This document shows positions 1 through 11,423 of a stretch of DNA of 64,000 bases, piece after piece (position 1 is the first letter of the stretch; each line of letters begins with the position of its first letter). The position numbers and the translations under genes are program-made. Below the pieces are notes generated by a model that worked only from the letters and a program-made list of their open reading frames with translations, did not search any database and was not told the origin of the DNA. Location of the stretch: contig NC_092650.1 in NCBI RefSeq assembly GCF_032118995.1, forward strand, positions 2,108,001 to 2,172,000. The letters run 5' to 3'. Source of the stretch: Asterias amurensis. Taxonomy: Eukaryota; Echinodermata; Asteroidea; Forcipulatida; Asteriidae.

Positions 1-363
1 TGTTCCCATATCCAACTCGGTCTTTGGCCTCGTTGGATATGGGACGCAGACGCGCTATATTTTTCCGTATTCCACTCGCGCTTGTGTGATAACTTATGAT
101 GTTTATCTGCAAAGCACAGAAGCTTAAGTAAAAGCTGGTTTAGCGATACACAATACCAGTAATATTACAGGTATTAAACTAAACAATTTAATATTTTTTT
201 GTTAAAAATTCATACATTCATTCAAGTATAACAATCACAACTTTTTCATAATCTTTTTTTTAGATGAATCAAAACAACTTTGTCCAATAAGTCCATGATG
301 AAACCCCAATTTGTCATTATAGATGATACATGATCTATGCAAATTTAATCAGATGATTCAGGG

Positions 364-748
364 TTAAAGGCAGTGGACAGTATTGGTAATTACTCAAAAT
401 AATTATTAGCATAAAACCTTACTTGGTAACGAGTAATGGGGAGAGGTTGATAGTATAAAACATTGTGAGAAACGGCTCCCTCTGAAGTGGCGTAGTTTTC
501 AAGGAAGAAGTTATTTTCCGCGAATTTGATTTCGAGACCTCAGATTTAGAATTTGAGGTCTCGAAAACAACCATCTGAAAGCACACAACTTCGTGTGACA
601 AGGTGTTTTTTCTTTCAATAATATCTCGCAACTTTGACGACCAATTGAGTTCAAATTTTCACAGGTTTGTTATTTTATGCATATGTGGAGATTCACCAAG
701 CGAGAAGACTGGTTTTCAACAATTACCAATAGTGTCCAGGGCTTTAAA
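364..748 (-). repeat. R1 inverted-repeat element (MITE), full copy
   Basis: The termini are TTAAAGGCAGTGGACA and its inverted counterpart CCAATAGTGTCC...CTTTAAA. The centre carries the palindrome GAGACCTCAGATTTAGAATT and its complement (GAGGTCTC). It is about 385 bp with no coding capacity beyond chance frames. This is the reference description for all R1 copies listed below; '+' means that the half containing GTCAAAGACCAGTCTT comes first. Confidence 0.85.
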
Positions 749-1202
749 TAAAAAAAGTTGACTAGAGCAGGATTTGAACCATCGACCTCTGGATTATTGT
801 GCCAAGAGCTCTAGCCCTATTGGCAGTCTCCATATTATGTCAATATCTTTGTTCAGGTGTGCCAGTCAGAAGCGGTACAACTGCTAAATTTAATTAGAAG
901 AGCCTAGATCAAGTTTGATTTACAAAACGAAAGAAACACAAACATTGATTAAATTCCCCAAATCACCAGACAGTAGCCCTTTGTCCTTGTGTCTATTGAT
1001 CTACATCTACAGAGCTCATGTCCTTTAGAACTACCTTAATATATTCAGGAAATGAAAATGACACAACACAACTCAGCGCTCCCCAGTGAGTATCATTGAG
1101 TCAGTGGAACCCACGATCTCAAGGTGCTCTCAGAGAAGTCTGAGATCTTAACTTGAATCAAGTCTGTGAAAGGCAAACCTTTACCTTCACTTAAAACGAC
1201 AC

Positions 1203-1395
1203 AACTGGTAATTACTCAAAATAAGAGTTAGCATAAAAACTTACTTGGTATAACGAGCAATGGAGAGTTGTGAGAAACGGCTCCCTCTGAAGTAACACAA
1301 TTTTTGAGACAGAGGTATTACTTCTCACTCCTTGCAATTGATAACCAATCGAGTCCAAATTTTCACAGATTTGTTATGCATATGTTGGGATATAC
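1203..1395 (-). repeat. R1 element, truncated
   Basis: Only the left half is clear (GGTAATTACTCAAAATAA to the CTCCCTCTGAAGTAAC block), then a short jump to the TTTTCACAGATTTGTTATGC block. Both termini are lost. Confidence 0.6.
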
Positions 1396-1736
1396 ACCAA
1401 GACGTGAGCAGTTTTCTTAAGGGGCACTTCAATGAGGAAAATAATAATTTGTATAGGAACTTTGCAAAGCGCACCACAGCAAAAGCACAGGGCACCACGG
1501 CAATTGCTGTGGGTGCCGTTGGTTTATTTGAGGCCTGCATGCATCAAATGAAAGATCTCAAAAATTTTTTGTACTCACTGTGATGACCTTTGACCCCAGG
1601 GGTACATGCTGAAAGATCCGGATAGGGCCTCGACGATCTGTCCCGTCAAAAAACACTTTGCCTGTCATCCCTTCAAACTCAGTCTGAGACAGAGTCTCCA
1701 TGATAAACCTTTACAGAATCAAAATAAACTTTCTCT

Positions 1737-2044
1737 TAAAGGCAGTGGACACTATTAGTATTTACTCAAAATAATTATTACCATAAAATCCCACTGGGTA
1801 ACGAGTAATTGGGAGCTGTTGGTGAGAAACGGCTCCCTCTGAAGTAACGTAGTTTTCAAGACAGAGGTGATTTTACACGAATTTGATTTTGAGGTCTCGA
1901 AATCAAGCATCTGAAAGTACACAACTTTGTGTGAGAAAGATGTTTTTTCTTTCATTGTTATCTCGCAACTTCGACGATCAATTGAGCTCAAATTTTCACA
2001 GGTTTGTTATTTTATGCATACATTGAGATACACAAAGTGAGAAG
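1737..2044 (-). repeat. R1 element, right end truncated
   Basis: Begins TTAAAGGCAGTGGACACTAT and runs through the central GAGGTCTCGAAATCAAGC. It is lost near 2044, before the right terminal repeat, about 45 bases from receptor exon 10. Confidence 0.75.
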
Positions 2045-2087
2045 AGTGAAATAGTTTAATTGGTTGCTTCTATTATTGTCTACTTAC

Positions 2088-5000
2088 TGCATCTCACGAT
2101 TCTGCCTTGAGACAGTCAGCGCACCTGGGCTGTCGTGCAGGAGTTTCTCATATGCTAAGGCAAAGGTCCAGACTGCATCATACGCATACGCCGCAAAATC
2201 TGTTGCCTGCTTTCCCTAAAAGTAAGAAATGAAAACAATTGTATTGGTGGCATGGCAAAACATATTTTCTCAAAGAAGGAAAAAATAGAAAAAGATTCTC
2301 ATATGTACAAACCATTATTTGAAAATGTGAGCATCAGACTTCAGACTTGTGGGATTTTACAAAATTTATACGCTTAAGTTTTCCCACATTTTATTGGAAG
2401 GTGAGTTGATAACAACCCTGAATTTTATTTTGGAGTCCCTCTTTATGTATTAACAAGATCCTTTCAGTTTTGTGTATACAGAATGTTTTCGAGTTTGATC
2501 TTTGCTTTGTAGTGCAGTGCACTTTGTAGATGCTGCTGGTAATTGGTATGTTCCTGTTCTTTAATGAATTGCTGTTTTCAAGTATGGTTTTTTGTTATGT
2601 ACTTTTTCCTAATGTGCGAACCTCCTTTTCAAATATTCCATGATTAATATTGAGAAAATCAATAAATATAACTGCTGATTTTTTGGGGGGCAAATATTCA
2701 GCCATTTTAAATAAACCACAAATAAAATTAATTGATATTCATAAACAAAAATTATACAAACAATTTATACAAAAAACACCCAGAAATCTTTTGAAAAACT
2801 GCATTAAAAATTAATATTTGTTATCCCCGATGCAAAATTAACATCTATTATATGCATTAAAAATAAATTGCACATTTCATAATTTCAAAGGCTAGTTACC
2901 ATTTGAAGTTATTTCATTTATATTTTTTTGCTTATTTTAACATTTAAATCACTATTTTCTACACTGTATTTACTATCAATATTCATATTGAAGTTCTGGA
3001 AATAATAAAAAAAGTAAAATAAATTTAGCCCAAAACTACCAACCTGATGAATGAGTTCCCGTTGATATCGCTCATGCCACTGAGTAGCACTGAGTCCTCC
3101 AATCACTCGCTGACCCCCTTCTGCAACGCTCATTCTCGATAGACTCATGTAACCAGCTACAGCTAGAGCCATCTCATGAGTTCTACAGGGTACCGACTCA
3201 GTGGGTTCATGCATATCACTATTGTAGTAGTCGGTGTCCCACCAACCATCAGGGTAATGTGTGGGTAAGAACCACTGGTAACCTGTGTAGCCGGTAACAT
3301 CCTGAATATTGAAACACAATAAAGTAATTGGTGATTGCTGTATTCCGTCTTAAAGTTGGAAACGTTTATTTAGTTGGGAATTTATTTTAAGGGAGGGTAT
3401 ACCGTTGGTAGTTACTCCAAAAATTCATGGCCATAAAAAAAAAAAAATTACAGCTGTTGACAATGTGCAACATTTTGAAAATTAGTTCCCTCATAGGATA
3501 TGTGGTTTTAGAGAGAAGGATTCAAAAACATTTCAATCTAAAAAACAATTTTTGCAAAAAATGTTTCTTCCAATGCAGACATAACGGTAAGAGAGCACTT
3601 TTTGAAATGAAGTTCGCACAAAAATGTAGCCTGCAGGAAAAATACTAAATGCATTGGGGCACCTTGATGACTGGATATGCGTGATTTAAGCCACTACTAT
3701 TATAGTTATATAGTTATTATGAGTGCGTTTGTTTAGCTTCCCTGGGTCATCCCCGGTCTGCCCCGGTGCGTTCGAAAGCTTTTGACGTCATTCCAGGGGC
3801 TCACCCCGCGCCTGCTTGTGGAGTGTGTCACTTAGGGGTTGGCCCCAGGTAAACAACATCACTACGAGAGCGGTGAGTGGTCGTTCGTTTAGCTGTTGTC
3901 AGGGGCTCACCCGAGTGAGCACCGAGGGGTAGACCCAGGGAAGCTAAACGAACGCACCCTATATGACAACTAGTTTGAGTCTTCACCTGTTGATAAGCTT
4001 CACATAGCAGCACTCGTGCCGCTGCGTCAGAAAACTTTCCAATGATGATACTCGCTCGCTGGTTCTTAATGTCTTGAAAGAAGAGGGCTGGGTTTAGAGG
4101 AAGAGGGGTGGTGAAACTCTGAGATGAGACGAGAGTTATCTCGTGTGACTCAAGAATGTCTTCTACGGCTGAGATGACCTCAAGACTTGAGATTGTACTG
4201 TCAGATAACGCTGCATAACGCTTCCAGTTGTTGGTCTTGAAGAACTCTATCAATGCATAACTGTAAAATTTAATAAAAATTATAGATGTCACTTTTTCAT
4301 TCATTTTGTTTATTAAAACAATCAAATCAAAGTAAACCACAAGGGAAACTGACTGTGTAAATTTTTTAATATTTTGGGTAGAACAAAGACATATTTACAA
4401 GAGTGGGACTAAATATTCGTCCATATTAATACGCCAGTCCTCTACCAACTGAGCCCTTCTGTTGGCAATCTCCTTATTGTGTCAATCTCTGTGCCAGTCA
4501 GAAGCCAGTCAATCTATAATTGTTATACAGCCAACATTAGGGCTAGATAGCTCAGTTGGTAGAGTGCCAGCCTGTAAAATCTGGAAGTTGCAGGTTCAAG
4601 TCCCACTTTGGTAATTGTTCTTTTTTTCCAGCCAAAAATAAAAAGGATAATCACATTTTTGTAAAAAATAGTTTGCAAAGAAGCCCAAACTTTCATGATG
4701 GACAGGCAAATACATATCCATATTTATTCAGTTAACTGATGTTTATGACAGAGACTTTAAATAAATTAATACCAAGCTCAAAATCTTACACAGAACTTAA
4801 TGCAAAATGTTTAAAAGAAAAAAAAAGAAAAAAGAAATGCAAAATGTCTCAATTGTATATTTTACACATGAAGTGGTCAGAAAAAGTAAGACCTATTAGT
4901 AATCCGTTCAGGTCTAATAAAAAAAGGGAAGCACTTCACCAGCAAATTCCCAGTAAGGTCTGACATCTGTAAATCGATCAATATTTTATCGATGTTGACT

Positions 5001-8000
5001 TCCAATAATGTTTGACACATGCACCGAGAGGCAAGGGACAAAAAAGTTGACGTCCACTTTTGCCGACTTTCAATCCCTCCCCTCCATCAGTTGGCCGCTA
5101 GAGACGTCATGAGTCACGCGTATCTCCTCGCTAAGTGCAGGAACAGTTTGTATTTTCCTTAATTTGTGGCATTTGAAGTATGGGAAGTCATCCTAGCCGG
5201 GGCAAGGCTGTCTTGGCTGTGACCTAATGCCTTCCATGTGTCGTTGAGAACACACTATGAAAGTCAAGTCTCCTCAGAAACTCCAACCTCCCTGATGAGC
5301 GAAGACTACTTTGCCTAGACTTGTGGACAAGACGTGAATGGTCTGTCGCGGTGAGATAGTCGAGTTGTGGTGGTGGCGTAATGATTCAGGTTTCCGCGAT
5401 CGAATACTGCTCTCGCAAGATCACTGTTCAAGCGCGAAGCTGCTGGTTGCCAAGTTCTGCTCCCCTGTTAAATGGGACTAGACTCGTGAGAGCAGTAGTC
5501 TCGCGGGGGCCAGCAGTCTCGTGAGAATACTGCCAGTGTCGTGGGAAACGCGAGGAAAGTTGGTCGCGGAGAGAGTCAGAGCGCTATCACGGTGACAGAC
5601 ATTTAACAACTTGTCCACAAGTCTATGCTATGCTTTGCCCGATTCGACACCTGCTAAATATCACACCCTCCACCCAAGAAAAATGATTTGATGACGATTT
5701 TGACCCCAACCTATCTCGTTGGATTTGAAGGGTTGCTCATGATTAACGCTGAATTCCCTGATGAAATCATGATCAAGGTCACGAAACAGGCGTGCTGCGA
5801 CAAGATTAAAAAGGTTTACTACACCCCTCGAAACTTACAACTCGAACACATCGCGGTGTAATTATCACGATCACGTCTATTTGAATGATCTTCAAGAAGT
5901 AATATTCGAGGAGTTTACCCTAAGGGCCATGTCAAACAAAGTAATTCACAGGCAATCAGTTCCAGGCAATCTCTCAGAACTTAGAAAAGGCATTCCCATT
6001 TGAATATGGTTCTTGACATATTTTTACTGTCAAGTTGTATTCTTTAAAGACACTGGACACTATTGGTAATTGTCAAAGACTAGTCTTTGCACTTTGTGTA
6101 TCTAAACATATGCATACAATAACAAACCTGTGAAAATTTGAGCCCAATTGGTTGTCAAAGTTGCGAGATAATACTGAAAGAAAAAACACCCTTGTCACAT
6201 AAAGTTGTGTGCCTTTAGATGGTTGATTTCGAGACCTCAAATTCTAAATCTGAGGTTTCAAAATCAAATTCGTGGAAAAATACTTCCGTTTCTCACAATG
6301 TTTTATTCCATAAACCTCTCCCCATTACTCGCCACCAAGTAAGGTTTTATGCTAATAATTATTTTGAGTAGTTACACTGCCTTTAAACTGGTTGCTCTTG
6401 AGCAATAATGTCTTTTTAATTTTTGATACTGTGGCAAAGAAATTAACCTTGTATGTGCACACTTTTTTCTTGGGTATGGTAAGACATTATAAACACTACT
6501 GATGTGCTACCAAAGTGGTCCTCAAAGTTGCCTGTAATGCTGCCTCATGTGACGAAACCCTCACTCAGGATCAAAATAAAATTATGCTACTTGTCCTCTC
6601 TAAAGCAACCAACTTGTGGCAGTAAACTTTACCCATCAGGATAAATACACTCTTGTCCTGAAGACGAGCAGAGTATACTGTTCAAAATGTCGAGAGGCCA
6701 ACCGGCTCTTTTCAGAGCCAACACTCACACAAAAGAGGTTTACACATGGTTGTACCCGCAAGTTTACTATTTTTTTTAGTTTCTTCTTATTCTTCTACAA
6801 CAATTTTTTAACAATTTTTAAAAAGTTGTTTCTACAAAATACCTCGTGAGAAATGTTTATATTATTACAGTTCACACAAAAAAGACAAAACTCCCTCTAC
6901 TAGAAAGTAGAGAAGAAACATGATCTTTCTAGAAAGTCTAGAAAAACTGATAACTCATCATGCTTCCTTGTAATTGTCCATACAAACTGAAGTCCAAGAC
7001 ACTAGTTTTATCAGGGAGACTGGTCATTGTCGGTCATAACACTTGATAGAAATTTAGCCCCATCAGAAACTATGAATTATTATATAATTCAATAAACAAA
7101 CTGATTCCTTCACTGAGAAGACAAAACCCCAACCCTCTTTCTAAAAAGTAGACAAGAAATGATAAGTTATCAAATGCCTCCTTAGTATGTCCATACAAAG
7201 TGAAGTCCAAGACGGAAGCTTTAGCAGTAGACTGGTCATTGTCGGTCATAACACTGGTTATAAATTTAGACCCATCAGAAACCATGAATCACTGGGGTAA
7301 AGATAGGACGTGATTCGCTACGGGAGGAAACTGCGTCTTAATCCCAGGGCTCTTCTAATCCACTAGAGAGGGAGGGGGGAGGGGGGGGGGGGGGTGGAGA
7401 GGATAAATGAGTCGAGGAAGATCGATATCATCTTAACTTCCTGCATCATCAAGGAACCATTACTCAAGGAGTTGTGCAATTAAGATGTTTCACTCACTTA
7501 TATGGTTGCTTTTATATTCTTCTAGATTCTTGGTTGTATTATACAAGGCTCGAACATCCGATGGACTGCTTGAGGCAAGTGATTTTAGCCCCGACCCAGT
7601 AAACTCAGGAGCGAACAAGTCAAGTAGTCTGGTGTTTTTCAGTTGAATATTAATGCATCATTGTGTTTTATTTTGAAAATTCTGTTGTAGAAAATTTGTT
7701 TTTTCTCCCTTAATTTTCATAATTTTGCCTGAGTTTGTCTTATCTTGAATCTAAGGGCTTTGTCACATGAGGCAACTTTGGAGACTACAGGAGCACTTTG
7801 GCAGCACTTGAGTAGCTTTTTAAACAATGTCTTACAGTCTACGATCCACAAGAATAATATGTGAACATTCAAATGTGAATGGATTCTCTTCTTGGAGTTT
7901 GCCTGGAAATAGTTATTATTTTAGGGACTTTATTTTTCTCCACATGCTCAATAAAATTACACTCAAAAAGGATATAATAATAGATGCTGAGGAGGAAGAT

Positions 8001-10569
8001 GATTTCTTGTAAATTGCCTCTGGTGACATGACCCTAAAGCCGTCCTCAGAACAACCTTGAGTAAAAACAAAAACAGTCGGCGACTGACTTTTCAGGATCA
8101 CACTGCGCCTGAGCTAAGACCATCGGGAACTTTTCAGTCAGCGATTATTTACACCCTGAGTGTAACTGCGATGATTTTAAGACAATCTGAAACATTCGCC
8201 GCTTGAAAAAATTAACAGTCACAACAGTAGAACAAACTAACTTGTACAACATGATCCCGACGGTAGGGAACCAATCGCAGGCGCACGATTTCTCAGTCAT
8301 TGTGACCTGAGCATATTTTGTCTGCTCGCTGACGACGGTTTATTGTGGGCATAAGAAAATCATAGGTCAGCTTTAAGGATGCAAAGGTGACTAAGTTACT
8401 TACGCATCTTCATCTGCACTTGGTATGGTACGAGCAAAGTATGGAAACTGCACGTCACTGGATAGGATGGGCGATTCTGCACTGTAGCTTATAACAACAG
8501 TCTTATAGAGACCAGCAATTAAACCAACAACTTTAGAGTCATCTGACTCCATTGGACCAATCACACCTGTAGAAATAGATAATTTGCATATCATACATAT
8601 TTATGATAAAATATAACTTTAAGACCAATCATGAAGCAGGAAAACATCATGTTGCTGATAGTGTGCATATTTACATACATATTCATGATGATGGAAAACT
8701 TTTAAACCAATCATGAACCAGGGAAACATCACCTAGCTGACAGTGTGCATACATAATAAATAAATAATTAATAAATAATATACAAATGAATAAATAATTC
8801 TAATTCTAATTCTAATTCTAATTCTAATTCTAATTCTAACATACATATTCATGATGAAAAACTTCTAGACCAATCATGAATCAGGAGAGCTTAATGTGGT
8901 ATTCATTAGACATAACTTATTTTGACCAATCCATGAACAGTTAGGACTAAGAACTTCTTAATTGTGCTAACAATTGAAAAAAAAGCAAGTATTGAGTAAA
9001 TTTATTATTAGCTCAGTTGGTAGGGCGCCAACAAGTTGGTCAAACGGTGGCAGGATAAAATTGTTTTTACAGCTCTAGTAAATTATTCTTTGTTCAAACC
9101 AAAATTAATTTTCAAATTTACCCAGTCAGTTTCTTTTGTGATTTATTATTTGCTTCAATAAATTGCATTTTAAAACAACTCGCAGGGATTAAATATAAAT
9201 TTTTCTCAACGAATGTATAAAATAGCCAGCAAAACTTGAGAAACAACATACAATATTTGGGTGTTTGAAACCATATTGAAATAAAGGTCTGTATGCGTTT
9301 GGCAATGATTTCAAAAAAAATGTATCACTTTTTATCTCCCAGTTTGAATTTTGAGAAGTGTTTAGCTATAAAAAGGTTTAGCTCAGATTGTCTATTCCAA
9401 AAGAATTATTCCTCTTGCGTGGACATAACTACTTCATATTCTTGGCAATATCTCAAATTGCTACACCTTTTGAAATAAAATTTTCACAGGTCACGGTATA
9501 TATCAACAACTACATATGACTGAAACATACAGTGGGTTCCAATTACCAACCATGTACAATCCCTGTAAAACATTTGGGTACCTTTTTTAAATGTCCACAG
9601 ATTTACATTTAACTTACAGGGTTTGAAGATAATGATAGTGGAAAGCTTCCCTTCAAATAATACTAACTAAGGTTGTGTAGTTTTTGAGAAATGAGAAAAA
9701 CAAGTCACATAATAATTTTCGTCTCAGGAAGACGAAAATTATTTTAGCATATAAAATCCTATTAACCAGTTATGATATTATACCAAAACCATAGCATAAC
9801 TGGTTAATACGTTTTTACATGCTAAAACTGAGACGAAAATTATTTGTTTTACTCATTTCTCAAAAACTACAGCATCTCAGTAAGTAAAATTTCAAGGGAA
9901 GCTTTCTACTATCATAATCTTCAAACTGTGTAAGTTTAATGTAAATCTGCGGACATTGTGTTTTGTGTTAGGAAAAGGTACATAGGCCCTTTAAATTAAT
10001 AATTGAGACCGGTAACTTTGATGAGAATGAGCGACGACAGACACAGGAAGATTGTGGAGCCATGCTGGATAAGTAGCAAGTGTGAATCAATTGGGAAAAT
10101 AAAGTCTTACATCTGTCTCCAATAAAGAAGAGAAATCTACACATGAGATAAGTAGATTAGAGAGCTAAGAAAGCGACGGAGGATGACGTTGGTGACTTGG
10201 AGAGGATAAACAGAGATAAACGGGAGGTGGAGTGGGAATGATTTAAACGTGTTTATGATTGACAAAGAAAATGTTTAGTTTCCTTCAATTGATTTCAAAA
10301 AAAATGTCAAATCCGTTTTCAATAATTTATTATTACTAGGTGAGCTGAGGTTCATTGAGTGCAAACTCAGAGGAAGTAAAACTCGAAAAAAAAGACAAGT
10401 TTAATTTTTTTTTTTTTTTTAAACAACTAAGTACAAGTACATGTACATATATTTTTGTATTCTCTGTAGCAATTCCAGTCTTTTAACTAGGGTTTATTCT
10501 CTGTGTTTTTTAATCATTGATTGTTGTGTACAAATTCTGCATTTATTACATAGGCGCTATATAAATTTC

Positions 10570-10611
<42 letters not shown>

Positions 10612-11423
10612 ACCACCGACCTCAGAATAACGTGCCGGTGTTCTACCAACTGAGCTATCTAGCCCTTAACTGGTGGTCTCCCTATCTTTGTTCTTTGACT
10701 GGAACTGGGCCCATTTTCATAAAGCTGCTTAAGCAAAAATGTAGAAAGTACAACAAGATGCTTACCAGAATATAGTTAACAGCCGAAATTCTATGTCACA
10801 TGTACATCTTGTGACTGGAATTCTGCTTATTTTTGCTAAGCGCAAAACTATTTGTGAGCTGAATTATGTGCTTAAGCAGCTCTAAAAATTTGGGCCGTGC
10901 ATAAAGCCTGTAAGCACAAACAGCTTGCTAAGCAGAAAATAATAGCTCAACAGAAACAGGTTACAAGCTAAAACTACATTAAGTTTACATTGTTATGAGT
11001 TGTGCCACACTCAATTTTTGCTCAGCATAAAAATTCTTTCAACAGTAGGCCTTTCTGCTTAACAGTTTTATGGAATTGGGCCCTGGTTGCATGCAGATTG
11101 CCTCATGTGACATTGTCTTAAAGTTGGCAAATCTCAGTGTACTTTTATATATATAAAAAAATATAAAAAATTGTATTTGATCTGAACTTTCTTACCTATG
11201 ATTGGTTTTGCTTTATCACTTTGTAGTCTCAAGTAAGATGCTACTGCGTCACTCCCATCAGATCCATCTACAATCAGCTCAATCTCATGAGAGCTTAAGA
11301 TATTGCCGTCTTTATTGACCGCCTCTACGGCAAGCTGAGCACCAATCCCTATACTACTAAACTCTGCGATGTTGTCTGGGAAAAGACCTCCGAGGTAGAT
11401 CTTTCTCTTAGGGTTCAGCTTGT
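2088..11423 (-). CDS. Receptor exons 6-10: GABA-B-type Venus flytrap domain
   Basis: Exons 11423-11196, 8566-8404, 4260-3987, 3301-3044 and 2215-2088 encode a class C GPCR ligand-binding fold. It opens with KIYLGGLFPDN, the GABA-B 'YIGGLFP' strand. Next come GGVIGPMESDDS across a splice, then VVISYSAESPILSS and FPYFARTIPSADEDA, matching 'VLSYGSSSPALSN...FPTFFRTHPSA'. Lobe 2 follows: FFKTNNWKRYAAL, ASIIIGKFSDAAARVLLCEAY, YQWFLPTHYPDGWW, VPCRTHEMALAVAGY ('NCTVDEMTEAVEGH') and YAYDAVWTFALAYEKLL. Similarity is clearly to GABA-B receptors, not glutamate receptors. In the Ser-rich ligand loop, the GCSSVST region of GABBR1 reads GPMESDDSK here, so the classical GABA-contact serine pattern is not conserved. 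That argues against simple GABA binding. Confidence 0.88.

Larger units (their letters stand above)
1..2087. other. Receptor intron, repeat-filled
   Basis: This is downstream (minus sense) of the last receptor exon in view. It holds three copies or fragments of the R1 inverted-repeat element (364-748, 1203-1395, 1737-2044), a tRNA-like SINE fragment near 757-850, and a fragment of the 'AAGGGCACCACAGCAAAAGCACAGG' type dispersed repeat near 1425-1560. I see no exon here. Confidence 0.5.

Noticed and set aside
4540..4612. Functional tRNA gene
   Set aside because: A and B boxes are present, but no complete cloverleaf with paired acceptor stem was evident, and the sequence recurs as a SINE with a shared tail.
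7070..7285. Minus-strand frame with SDGSKFITSVMTDNDQ as a possible extra receptor exon
   Set aside because: Exons 8404 and 4260 already join in phase and homology is continuous across them. The sister copy of this duplicated segment is interrupted by stops.
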